The notes beneath the pieces are model-generated. The model saw nothing but the letters and a program-made list of their open reading frames with translations, was not told the DNA's origin and did not search any database. The position numbers and the translations under genes are program-made. Below, piece after piece: positions 11,245 through 18,987 of a DNA stretch of 64,000 nucleotides. The first letter of the stretch is position 1. Every line of letters begins with the position of its first letter. The stretch is from Streptomyces sp. CHD11 (GTDB lineage: Bacteria; Actinomycetota; Actinomycetes; Streptomycetales; Streptomycetaceae): assembly GCF_018638295.1 (NCBI RefSeq), contig NZ_JABTTS010000021.1, positions 1-64,000 on the forward strand, written 5' to 3'.

Positions 11245-12528
11245 ATGTCTGACCAGCCCAGCCACTCCGCCCCGCAGGGACCCGACCCCCGACTGTTCAG
11301 CCGGGAGTTCGCCGCCGATCCGTACCCCGCCTACGCCTGGCTGCGCGAGCACGCGCCGGTGCACCGGACCCGGCTGCCCAGCGGGGTGGAGGCCTGGCTG
11401 GTCACACGGTACGCCGACGCCAAGCAGACCCTCGCCGACAACCGGCTGTCCAAGAACCCCGCTCATCACGGCGGATCCGCCCACGCCAAGGGCAAGACCG
11501 GTATCCCCGGTGAGCGCCAGGCGGACCTGATGACCCATCTGCTGAACATCGACCCGCCGGACCACACCCGGCTGCGGCGGCTGGTCAGCAAGGCGTTCAC
11601 CCCGCGCCGGGTCGCCGAGTTCGCCCCCCGGGTGCAGGAGCTCACCGACGGGCTCATCGACCGGTTCGCGGACAGCGGTTCCGCCGACCTCATTCACGAC
11701 TTCGCCTTCCCCCTCCCCATCTACGCCATCTGCGACCTGCTCGGCGTCCCGCGGGAGGACCAGGACGACTTCCGGGACTGGGCGGGCATGATGATCCGTC
11801 ACGGCGGTGGGCCGCGCGGCGGGGTCGCCCGGTCCGTGAAGAAGATGCGGGGCTACCTCGCCGAGCTCATCCACCGCAAGCGCGCGGCGCTGCCCGCCGG
11901 GCCACTCCCCGGAGAGGACCTCATCTCCGGCCTGATCCGCGCCTCCGACCACGGTGAGCACCTCACCGAGAACGAGGCCGCCGCCATGGCGTTCATCCTG
12001 TTGTTCGCCGGCTTCGAGACCACCGTCAACCTGATCGGCAACGGCACCTACGCGCTGCTCACCCATCCCGGGCAGCGCGAGCGTCTGCAGCGCGCCCTCG
12101 CGGAGGGGGACCGCGGGCTGCTGGAGACCGGCGTGGAGGAACTGCTGCGCTACGACGGCCCCGTGGAGCTCGCCACCTGGCGGTACGCCACCGAGCCGGT
12201 CACCCTCGGCGGGCAGCACATCGCCGCCGGCGACCCGGTGCTCGTCGTGCTCGCGGCGGCGGACCGGGACCCGGACCGGTTCGACGGCCCGGACGTCCTC
12301 GATCTCGGCCGGCGCGACAACCAGCATCTGGGATACGGCCACGGCATCCACTACTGCCTGGGCGCCCCGCTGGCACGCCTGGAAGGACAGGCCGCGCTCG
12401 CCACGCTGCTGACCCGCCTGCCGGACCTGCGACTCGCGGCGGATCCGGCCGAACTCCGTTGGCGGGGAGGGCTGATCATGCGGGGACTGCGCACGCTCCC
12501 GGTGGAGTTCACGCCCCCGGGAAGATGA
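11245..12528 (+). CDS. Cytochrome P450, CYP107-like
   Basis: 427 residues. Class markers are the I-helix FAGFETTVN (about 254-262), K-helix ExxR in EELLRY (about 296), and the heme-binding loop GYGHGIHYCLGAPLAR with axial cysteine C371. The sequence resembles CYP107 family members, and the position next to mazG and rpf matches the locus I remember as CYP107U1 in S. coelicolor. No ferredoxin gene or biosynthetic cluster is adjacent, so electron partners and substrate must be encoded elsewhere. In place of a biosynthetic role, this conserved orphan P450 may act in development, but the sequence does not show it. Length and motifs look intact. Confidence 0.93.
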   Translation: MSDQPSHSAPQGPDPRLFSREFAADPYPAYAWLREHAPVHRTRLPSGVEAWLVTRYADAKQTLADNRLSKNPAHHGGSAHAKGKTGIPGERQADLMTHLLNIDPPDHTRLRRLVSKAFTPRRVAEFAPRVQELTDGLIDRFADSGSADLIHDFAFPLPIYAICDLLGVPREDQDDFRDWAGMMIRHGGGPRGGVARSVKKMRGYLAELIHRKRAALPAGPLPGEDLISGLIRASDHGEHLTENEAAAMAFILLFAGFETTVNLIGNGTYALLTHPGQRERLQRALAEGDRGLLETGVEELLRYDGPVELATWRYATEPVTLGGQHIAAGDPVLVVLAAADRDPDRFDGPDVLDLGRRDNQHLGYGHGIHYCLGAPLARLEGQAALATLLTRLPDLRLAADPAELRWRGGLIMRGLRTLPVEFTPPGR

Positions 12529-12622
12529 CGGAACAGTCGCTGCTTTCCGTGCCCCCGCGCCGATCAACGCAAACATGACACGCACTCAACTCTGTGATCT
12601 TCACGTGATCTGCGCGGCATGA

Positions 12623-12635
12623 ACTTGTGACAAGT
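12623..12635. promoter_or_regulatory. Palindrome upstream of the first rpf gene
   Basis: ACTTGTGACAAGT is a perfect 13-base palindrome about a single central base, 90 bp before ATG 12725. It sits in a comparatively AT-richer promoter-like stretch. It could be an operator. It is not the GTG-N6-CAC form expected for Crp. Confidence 0.35.
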
Positions 12636-12724
12636 GATCGACTGCCTATACCTTCACCCATCAAGTGCGGTGGCCAAAGCTTCACTCGCCGCGCCGGTCT
12701 TGCTGTCTGCGAAAGGTTTTCCGC

Positions 12725-13690
12725 ATGCTCTCCGGGAACGGCCGACACCGTCGCCCCCGCCAGGCTCCCGCTCTCCTGGTTGCCGCTGGAGTGACCGGAT
12801 CCGCCATCGCGATCCCGCTCCTCGGAGCCGGCAGCGCCAGCGCCGCCGACGGTCTGAACTGGGACCGGGTCGCCGAGTGCGAGAGCGGTGGCTCGTGGAG
12901 CCAGAACTCCGGCAACGGCTTCTACGGCGGCCTGCAGCTGACCCAGGCGGACTGGGAGAAGTACGGCGGGCTGGACTACGCGTCGAGCCCCGACCAGGCC
13001 AGTCGCGGCCAGCAGATATCCGTGGCCGAGAAGATCCTCGACGACCAGGGCGTCGGAGCGTGGCGGACCTGCGGGCTGCTCGCGGGCCTGGGCCAGGAGA
13101 CGCCCGCCGCGGACACCGGCGCGGGCGCGTCCGGCTCCACTGGTTCCTCGGCGGCGCCGGGCTCCGGTGACGCGTCCTCGGCGCCGTCTCCGTCGGCCAC
13201 GTCCGACCCGTCGTCCGGTGCGGGCTCCGGGGAGAGGACCCCGGCGGGCACCGTGGACGCATCGTCCGGCCCCGGCAGGACCGCCGGCGGTCTGGGCCAG
13301 GGCGCGAGCGACGGTGCGACGGCGGACCCCGGCACCTCGCCCTCCGGCTCGGCCGGTTCCGCAGCCGACAAGCCGGACAATCAGGAGCGAACTGACGGTT
13401 CTTCGGCGAGCACGGACACCGAGGGCTCCGGCGGCGGCCGTCACCGCGGCCCCAGCGCGGCGGAGGACAAGGGGCAGGACCGTGCGTCCGACGCCTCCGG
13501 CCGGCACGCCTCACGCGGCCTCAACGCCTGGGGCGGGACGGCGGACGACTCCGCCCCCGTGCCCGGGGAGGGCGGCGGTTCTCCGGCTGTTTCCGACTCC
13601 CCTGCGGTCGGCGGCGGATGGGGCGTGCTCCAGGCGTCCGACGGGCAGCTCCTCGGTGGCGGTCCGAACCTCGTCCTGCCCGGTCAGTAG
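12725..13690 (+). CDS. rpfC: Resuscitation-promoting factor without LysM domain
   Basis: 321 residues. A signal peptide (basic start LSGNGRHRRPR, hydrophobic 17-35) ends at SASA-ADG (about residue 40). The transglycosylase-like Rpf domain (41-115) contains VAECESGGSW with the catalytic Glu at residue 53, plus the conserved Cys pair (ECESGG ... RTCG). The rest is a 200-residue Ser/Gly/Ala/Pro-rich disordered region with no LysM. Rpfs are secreted lytic transglycosylases that cleave peptidoglycan and promote spore germination. It stands directly upstream of the riboswitch-controlled rpfA on the same strand. The rpfC name rests on gene order and lack of LysM. Confidence 0.85.
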   Translation: MLSGNGRHRRPRQAPALLVAAGVTGSAIAIPLLGAGSASAADGLNWDRVAECESGGSWSQNSGNGFYGGLQLTQADWEKYGGLDYASSPDQASRGQQISVAEKILDDQGVGAWRTCGLLAGLGQETPAADTGAGASGSTGSSAAPGSGDASSAPSPSATSDPSSGAGSGERTPAGTVDASSGPGRTAGGLGQGASDGATADPGTSPSGSAGSAADKPDNQERTDGSSASTDTEGSGGGRHRGPSAAEDKGQDRASDASGRHASRGLNAWGGTADDSAPVPGEGGGSPAVSDSPAVGGGWGVLQASDGQLLGGGPNLVLPGQ

Positions 13691-13894
13691 GGCTCGGCCG
13701 GGCGCCGGGGCGAGCGGACGCGGCATCCGAAAGCGGCTGAAATCGGCGACAGTTGGCGTCATGGTTCGCGCTGAATGTCCGGTTTAAAGACTGTGAGAGA
13801 TAGGTCTCAGAAGCCGTGATCGTCTTTGATATTCCGCGGATCGCGTGTCTACGGTCGTGACCGCTCGCCATCGCGGGCCCCGGCTGCCGCCACG

Positions 13895-14092
13895 CCGAAT
13901 CCTGCCAGTGGCAGCACGGGAACAGTCGTCGCGTCATGCGCCGTAGGCAGGAGCGGGGGACCCAAGGTAAGCGCCGGATCCGGGCAGTTGACGCCGGATA
14001 CGGCTTGGGGTGAAGCCGCGTCCCGGGAGGGGCGCGGCCGGGCAACTCAACCGGCCCGAACCCGACAGCTCACCTCGTAGGCGTCGGTGAGG
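13895..14092 (+). promoter_or_regulatory. ydaO-type c-di-AMP riboswitch upstream of rpfA
   Basis: The conserved blocks of the ydaO/yuaA aptamer appear in order: gccgaatcctgcc (13894-13906), whose cctgcc pairs with ggcagg (13946-13951); gagcgggggacccaagg (13951-13967); ggggtgaagcc (14007-14017); and ccgacagctcacctcgtagg (14062-14081). The last stem pairs ctcacc (14069-14074) with ggtgag (14086-14091). The rpfA Shine-Dalgarno (gagggg, 14089-14094) sits at the edge of this stem, ATG at 14103. Such a riboswitch is known upstream of rpfA in S. coelicolor. High c-di-AMP is expected to lower expression. Confidence 0.93.
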
Positions 14093-14102
14093 GGATCTAT
14101 CC

Positions 14103-14816
14103 ATGCTGTTTTCCGGCAAGGGCAAGCACCGTCGTCCGTCCAAGGCCACCCGCGCCATCGCCGTCGCCGGCGTCGCGTCCGCAGCCGTCGCCGCGCCGCT
14201 GATGGCGGCCGGCAACGCCTCCGCCGCCACCGCCTCCGAGTGGGACACCGTCGCCCAGTGCGAGTCCGGCGGCAACTGGTCCATCAACACCGGCAACGGT
14301 TACTACGGCGGTCTGCAGTTCTCCGCCTCCACCTGGGCCGGCTTCGGCGGCACGAAGTACGCCTCAACCGCCGACCAGGCCACCAAGGCCCAGCAGATCG
14401 AGATCGCCGAGAAGGTCCTGGCGGGCCAGGGCAAGGGTGCCTGGCCGGTCTGCGGCAAGGGCCTGTCCGGCGCCGCCTACACCGGCTCCTCCGCCGGGGA
14501 CTCCTCGCAGGACACCGGTTCCGGCGAGACCCGCGAGAGCGAGCAGAAGGCCTCCCGCTCCGCCGACCGCCCGGCCGCCGAGCCCAAGGCCGAGCCCAAG
14601 GCCGAGAAGAAGGCCGAGAAGACCGTCACCACCCCGACCGGCAAGAAGGTCGAGAAGGGCGACGGCGAGTACGAGGTCGTCAAGGGCGACACCCTCAGCT
14701 CGATCGCCGAGGAGCACGACGTCAAGGGCGGCTGGGCCAAGGTCTTCGAGCTCAACGACGACATCGTCCAGGACGCCGACCTCATCTACCCGGGCCAGCA
14801 GCTGCACCTGCGGTAA
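14103..14816 (+). CDS. rpfA: Resuscitation-promoting factor RpfA (Rpf domain plus LysM)
   Basis: 237 residues. The signal peptide ends near residue 41 (GNASAATA). The Rpf lytic transglycosylase domain (about 43-120) has VAQCESGGNWS with catalytic Glu at residue 54. A Lys/Glu/Ala linker (PAAEPKAEPKAEKKAEK) leads to a C-terminal LysM peptidoglycan-binding domain (about 189-237, YEVVKGDTLSSIAEEHD ... YPGQQL). It is secreted and cleaves cell wall during germination and growth. Expression should respond to c-di-AMP through the leader riboswitch, linking wall remodelling to osmotic or envelope signalling. A strong terminator follows. Confidence 0.96.
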   Translation: MLFSGKGKHRRPSKATRAIAVAGVASAAVAAPLMAAGNASAATASEWDTVAQCESGGNWSINTGNGYYGGLQFSASTWAGFGGTKYASTADQATKAQQIEIAEKVLAGQGKGAWPVCGKGLSGAAYTGSSAGDSSQDTGSGETRESEQKASRSADRPAAEPKAEPKAEKKAEKTVTTPTGKKVEKGDGEYEVVKGDTLSSIAEEHDVKGGWAKVFELNDDIVQDADLIYPGQQLHLR

Positions 14817-14861
14817 GCAGGGCGGCCCAGCCAGGCCCCTCCCCGCCCACCCCCATGGGCT

Positions 14862-14910
14862 CCCCGCTCCGGTGCGTCTTCCCCCGTACGCACCGGAGCG
14901 GGGCTTTTTT
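14862..14910 (+). terminator. Intrinsic terminator of rpfA
   Basis: A 16-bp perfect stem (14862-14877 with 14888-14903) is followed by c and six T residues (14905-14910). It is the only textbook U-tract terminator I noticed in the window. Confidence 0.93.
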
Positions 14911-14966
14911 CGGGCGCATTCCGGTCACGGTTCCTCGGAACGTTTTTGTTCCGCCAGGAAACAATC

Positions 14967-15032
14967 TAGGCTCGGTTCTGTCCACGGGGCGGTCGGCCGC
15001 CTGCTGATCGTCCCGAGCCGGTTAGGCTCGGT
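14967..15032 (+). promoter_or_regulatory. Repeated TAGGCTCGGT motifs upstream of enolase
   Basis: The 10-mer TAGGCTCGGT occurs at 14967-14976 and again at 15023-15032. TAGGCT fits a -10 hexamer, so these may be two tandem promoters for eno; no clear -35 is visible. Confidence 0.3.
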
Positions 15033-15090
15033 CCCGCGGGACCCGCCGTGGCCCCGCTCACCCGCGTCACATCCCATGAAGGAGATGCTC

Positions 15091-16380
15091 GTGCCGTCCA
15101 TCGACGTCGTCGTAGCCCGGGAAATCCTGGACTCCCGAGGCAACCCCACGGTCGAGGTCGAGGTCGGCCTCGACGACGGCAGCACGGGTCGTGCCGCCGT
15201 CCCGTCCGGCGCCTCCACCGGTGCCTTCGAGGCCATCGAACTCCGTGACGGCGACGCCGGCCGTTACCTGGGCAAGGGCGTCGAGAAGGCCGTACTGGCC
15301 GTCATCGAGCAGATCGGCCCGGAGCTCGTCGGCTACGACGCCACCGAGCAGCGCCTGATCGACCAGGCCATGTTCGACCTGGACGCCACCGACAACAAGG
15401 GCTCGCTCGGCGCCAACGCCATCCTCGGCGTCTCGCTCGCCGTCGCCCACGCCGCCTCCGAGGCCTCGGACCTGCCGCTCTTCCGCTACCTGGGCGGCCC
15501 GAACGCGCACCTGCTGCCGGTGCCGATGATGAACATCCTGAACGGCGGCTCGCACGCCGACTCCAACGTGGACATCCAGGAGTTCATGATCGCCCCGATC
15601 GGCGCGGAGTCCTTCTCCGAGGCGCTGCGCTGGGGCGCCGAGGTCTACCACACCCTGAAGAAGGTCCTGAAGAGCAAGGGCCTGGCCACCGGTCTGGGCG
15701 ACGAGGGCGGCTTCGCCCCGAACCTCGGCTCCAACCGCGAGGCCCTCGACCTCATCCTCGAGGCGATCCGGGAAGCCGGCTACACCCCCGGCGAGCAGAT
15801 CGCCCTCGCCCTCGACGTCGCCGCCTCCGAGTTCTACAAGGACGGCGTCTACACCTTCGAGGGCAAGGAGCGCTCCGCCGCCGAGATGACCGAGTACTAC
15901 GCCGAGCTCGTCGAGGCGTACCCGCTCGTGTCCATCGAGGACCCGCTGTTCGAGGACGACTGGGACGGCTGGAAGGCCCTCACCGGCAAGCTCGGTGACA
16001 AGGTCCAGATCGTCGGCGACGACCTGTTCGTCACCAACCCGGAGCGCCTGGCCCGCGGCATCGACGAGGACTCCGCCAACGCGCTGCTGGTCAAGGTCAA
16101 CCAGATCGGCTCCCTGACCGAGACCCTGGACGCCGTCGAGCTGGCCCAGCGCAACGGCTTCAAGTGCATGATGTCCCACCGCTCCGGTGAGACCGAGGAC
16201 GTCACCATCGCCGACCTCGCCGTCGCCACCAACTGCGGCCAGATCAAGACCGGCGCCCCGGCCCGCTCCGAGCGCGTCGCCAAGTACAACCAGCTGCTGC
16301 GCATCGAGGAGATCCTCGACGACGCCGCGGTGTACGCCGGCCGCAGCGCGTTCCCGCGGTTTCGCTCCGCGAACCAGTAA
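15091..16380 (+). CDS. eno: Enolase
   Basis: Enolase interconverts 2-phosphoglycerate and phosphoenolpyruvate in glycolysis. The 429 residues match the family. GTG 15091 is chosen because it lies behind aaggag (15079-15084) and gives the conserved start PSIDVVVAREILDSRGNPTV. Signature elements: mobile loop SGASTGAFEA, GDEGGFAPNL with catalytic Glu, metal ligands in ALDVAASEF, SIEDPL and VGDDL, catalytic Lys in LLVKVNQIGS, and the MSHRSGETED signature. It sits alone between rpfA and divIC. Housekeeping gene with no oddities. Confidence 0.98.
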   Translation: MPSIDVVVAREILDSRGNPTVEVEVGLDDGSTGRAAVPSGASTGAFEAIELRDGDAGRYLGKGVEKAVLAVIEQIGPELVGYDATEQRLIDQAMFDLDATDNKGSLGANAILGVSLAVAHAASEASDLPLFRYLGGPNAHLLPVPMMNILNGGSHADSNVDIQEFMIAPIGAESFSEALRWGAEVYHTLKKVLKSKGLATGLGDEGGFAPNLGSNREALDLILEAIREAGYTPGEQIALALDVAASEFYKDGVYTFEGKERSAAEMTEYYAELVEAYPLVSIEDPLFEDDWDGWKALTGKLGDKVQIVGDDLFVTNPERLARGIDEDSANALLVKVNQIGSLTETLDAVELAQRNGFKCMMSHRSGETEDVTIADLAVATNCGQIKTGAPARSERVAKYNQLLRIEEILDDAAVYAGRSAFPRFRSANQ

Positions 16381-16460
16381 GCACGGCAAGGGCTGAGCCC
16401 GTCGGCCCTTCGGGGGCTGAGCCGTCGAGGCTGAGCACCGCTTCCGTGGGCAGCGTCGTA

Positions 16461-16505
16461 CGTACGTCCCCGTACCCGGTCCCGTACCGTGTGCGGGGAC
16501 GTACG
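16461..16505. terminator. Hairpin between eno and divIC
   Basis: A perfect 12-bp inverted repeat (cgtacgtccccg at 16461-16472 and its complement at 16494-16505) follows eno by about 80 bp. No U-run. Confidence 0.55.
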
Positions 16506-16535
16506 CGTGTATGAGGGCGAACCGGAGGCGGGAAC

Positions 16536-17030
16536 ATGGCGGTCAAGGACCGGGACCGTTTCTCCACCGCGACCAGGATCCGGCTGATCGGTGAGCAGAC
16601 CGCGGCCCGGGTCTACCGCTCGCAGACCAAACGCCAGGCCCGTCGCTCCCGGCTGACCGGCCGGGCGGCGCTGCTCGCCCTGGTGGTCTGCTCGCTGGTC
16701 GTGGCCCTCGCCTATCCCATGCGGCAGTACGTCTCCCAGCGGGCGGACATCGCCGACCTCCAGCAGGAGCAGGACGAGACCCGCCGCCGGGTCGAACGGC
16801 TGCGCGACATGAAGGCGCGCTGGCAGGACGACGCCTACGCCGAGCAGGAGATCCGCCGGCGGCTGCACTACGTCATGCCCGGCGAGACCGGTTACATCGT
16901 CGTCGACCCGGGAGAGGCCACGAAGTCCCGCACGGATCTCGAGGCCGCCGACCGCCCCTGGTACGCGAACGTCTGGGACGGCGTCGACAAGGCCGACGCC
17001 GCCGACCGGGCCGGCACCGCCGGCCAGTGA
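16536..17030 (+). CDS. divIC: Septum formation initiator DivIC/FtsB family
   Basis: 164 residues: a basic cytoplasmic N-terminus (Arg-rich, about 1-43), one transmembrane segment (44-60, AALLALVVCSLVVALAY), a coiled coil (about 70-100, ADIADLQQEQDETRRRVERL) and a conserved RRRLHYVMPGETGYIV segment. This is the DivIC/FtsB topology: the protein pairs with FtsL (and DivIB/FtsQ) in the divisome. In Streptomyces it supports septation, mainly in sporulation. A ggaggcgg-type RBS precedes ATG 16536. It begins a three-gene operon with the DUF501 protein and the phosphatase. Confidence 0.93.
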   Translation: MAVKDRDRFSTATRIRLIGEQTAARVYRSQTKRQARRSRLTGRAALLALVVCSLVVALAYPMRQYVSQRADIADLQQEQDETRRRVERLRDMKARWQDDAYAEQEIRRRLHYVMPGETGYIVVDPGEATKSRTDLEAADRPWYANVWDGVDKADAADRAGTAGQ

Positions 17031-17062
17031 CCCTTCACCGAAAGCCGCAGAGAAGAACAGGT

Positions 17063-17596
17063 ATGGAAACCCCTCCGCCCACGACCCCCCGCACCGAGCC
17101 CACCGACGCGGACGTCGAGGCCTTCAAACAGCAGCTCGGGCGGCCTCCGCGCGGGCTGCGCGCCATCGCCCACCGCTGCCCCTGCGGGCAGCCGGACGTC
17201 GTGGAGACCGCGCCGAGGCTGCCCGACGGCACCCCCTTCCCCACGCTGTACTACCTGACGTGCCCGAAGGCGAACTCCGCGATCGGCACGCTGGAGGCGA
17301 ACGGCGTGATGAAGGAGATGACGGAGCGGCTGGGCACCGATCCGGAGCTGGCGGCCGCCTACCGCGCGGCGCACGAGGACTACGTCCGGCGCCGCGACGA
17401 GATCGAGGAGCTGAAGAACTTCCCGAGCGCGGGCGGCATGCCGGACCGGGTGAAGTGCCTGCACGTGCTGGTCGCCCACTCGCTGGCCGCGGGCCCCGGG
17501 GTGAACCCGCTGGGCGACGAGGCGCTGGCGATGCTGCCCGAGTGGTGGCGCAAGGGCACCTGTGTGACGCCGCCCGCGAAGGAGGAGGACCGATGA
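17063..17596 (+). CDS. DUF501 protein
   Basis: 177 residues, starting METPPPTT. The family is conserved across actinobacteria between divIC and ppx, as here. It has no signal peptide or membrane segment. Conserved features are RCPCGQPDVVET, LYYLTCP and PDRVKCLH; the Cys/His-bearing motifs could bind metal, but function is unknown. ATG 17063 is preferred because it follows a purine-rich aagaacagg. A GTG at 17027 overlapping the divIC stop is a less likely alternative. Its stop overlaps the next start (ATGA), so coupling with ppx is likely. Confidence 0.9.
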   Translation: METPPPTTPRTEPTDADVEAFKQQLGRPPRGLRAIAHRCPCGQPDVVETAPRLPDGTPFPTLYYLTCPKANSAIGTLEANGVMKEMTERLGTDPELAAAYRAAHEDYVRRRDEIEELKNFPSAGGMPDRVKCLHVLVAHSLAAGPGVNPLGDEALAMLPEWWRKGTCVTPPAKEEDR

Positions 17597-18534
17597 CCAG
17601 GGTCGCCGCCGTCGACTGCGGTACGAACTCGATCCGGCTGCTGGTGGCCGACGCCGACCCGGTGACGGGCGAACTCACGGACCTGGAGCGGCGGATGACG
17701 ATCGTGCGGCTCGGCCAGGGCGTCGACCGCACGGGCCGGCTGGCGCCCGAGGCGCTGGAGCGGACCTTCGCCGCCTGCCGCGAGTACGCGGCGCTCGTCA
17801 AGGAGCACGGCGCGCAGCGCCTGCGCTTCGTCGCGACGTCCGCGTCCCGCGACGCGGAGAACCGCGACGCGTTCGTGCGCGGGGTGCTGGACATCCTCGG
17901 CGTGGAGCCCGAGGTCATCACCGGCGACCAGGAGGCCGAGTTCTCCTTCACCGGCGCCACCAGGGAGCTCACCGGCCGGACCGATCTGCGCCGCCCCTTC
18001 CTGGTGGTGGACATCGGCGGCGGCTCGACCGAGTTCGTCGTCGGCGACGACCACGTACGCGCCGCCCGCTCCGTGGACGTGGGCTGCGTACGGATGACCG
18101 AGCGGCACCTGGTGCGGGACGGGGCCGTCTGCGACCCGCCCACCGGGGAACAGGTCGCGGCGATGCGCGCGGACATCGAGGCCGCGCTCGACCGGGCCGG
18201 GGAGACGGTCCCGCTGCGCGAGGCGCGCACCCTGGTCGGGCTGGCCGGCTCGGTCACGACGGTGTCGGCGATCGCCCAGAACCTTCCCGAGTACGACTCC
18301 GAGGCCATCCACCACTCACGCGTCTCCCTGGACCGGGTCCGCGAGATCACCGAGTGGCTGCTGCGCTCGACCCACGCCGAGCGCGCGGAGGTGCCCTCCA
18401 TGCACCCGGGCCGGGTCGACGTGATCGGTGCCGGGGCGCTGGTCCTCCTCGCGATCATGGAGCGGATCGGCGCGGAGGAGGTCGTGGTGTCGGAGCACGA
18501 CATCCTCGACGGCATCGCGTGGTCCGTGGCCTGA
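17593..18534 (+). CDS. ppx: Exopolyphosphatase / pppGpp phosphatase (Ppx/GppA)
   Basis: 313 residues of the ASKHA-fold Ppx/GppA family. Phosphate-binding motifs: AAVDCGTNSIRLLV (residues 5-18), ATSASRDAENRDAF, VITGDQEAEFSF, FLVVDIGGGSTEF and GLAGSVTT. It lacks the C-terminal HD domain of long enterobacterial enzymes, matching the short actinobacterial type. It would hydrolyse polyphosphate or (p)ppGpp pentaphosphate, affecting stringent-response signalling. The start overlaps the DUF501 stop by four bases after gaggagga. Confidence 0.93.
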   Translation: MTRVAAVDCGTNSIRLLVADADPVTGELTDLERRMTIVRLGQGVDRTGRLAPEALERTFAACREYAALVKEHGAQRLRFVATSASRDAENRDAFVRGVLDILGVEPEVITGDQEAEFSFTGATRELTGRTDLRRPFLVVDIGGGSTEFVVGDDHVRAARSVDVGCVRMTERHLVRDGAVCDPPTGEQVAAMRADIEAALDRAGETVPLREARTLVGLAGSVTTVSAIAQNLPEYDSEAIHHSRVSLDRVREITEWLLRSTHAERAEVPSMHPGRVDVIGAGALVLLAIMERIGAEEVVVSEHDILDGIAWSVA

Positions 18535-18652
18535 CCCCCTTTCCTGCGGGCGGGTAGCACTCCGCTGAGCAGTCGGTTTGGCGTTTGAGCGGTGCCGGAG
18601 GGGCCCTCGCGGGCCCCTCGGGCGTCCCTCGGCGAGGGCCCGGCGGGAAAGT

Positions 18653-18670
18653 TCGTGAAGTTCTTCACAA
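18653..18670. promoter_or_regulatory. Rex-like operator upstream of ndh
   Basis: TCGTGAAGTTCTTCACAA matches the Rex operator form TTGTGAA-N4-TTCACAA except for one base. Rex is the NAD+/NADH-sensing repressor of respiratory genes. The site lies 318 bp before the ndh start, downstream of ppx. Confidence 0.65.
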
Positions 18671-18987
18671 GGATTTGGCCCCGGTGGGGCGAAGAAGAGG
18701 GTCGTGTTGACCCGTCCGAGGCCTCGATACCCGTTTGAACACGTTCAGAAGGGGTCTTGGGGGAGCTCGCCGACGATCGCCGTCCGAGCTCTCCGACCGT
18801 CCTCACGTCCGCCGGGAATCGACAGAGAGGCAGCTCACGCGGCATTGACAACGCCCCGCGCCGGGTCCCGGTTCCCGTTCCGCGCTATGATGTGGATCAA
18901 GAAGCCGGGGATGGTAGCACAAGGGCCGTCGAAGCTTGTGAAGGGGCGCACGAGGTACCCCCCTGAGACGGGTGGATACTCGATGGC
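18671..18987. other. Long ndh leader/upstream region
   Basis: This stretch holds no gene I can support. It contains TTGACA at 18845 and TATGAT at 18886, but they are 35 bp apart and cannot pair as one promoter. A 34-codon reading frame from ATG 18887 overlaps the ndh start codon (ATGA) but lacks coding bias. Confidence 0.4.

Noticed and set aside
11245..12528. Biosynthetic gene cluster around the P450
   Set aside because: All neighbours are conserved housekeeping or cell-wall genes; no synthase, ferredoxin or tailoring genes.
18845..18891. TTGACA ... TATGAT promoter for ndh
   Set aside because: The two hexamers are 35 bp apart, far beyond a functional 16-19 bp spacer.
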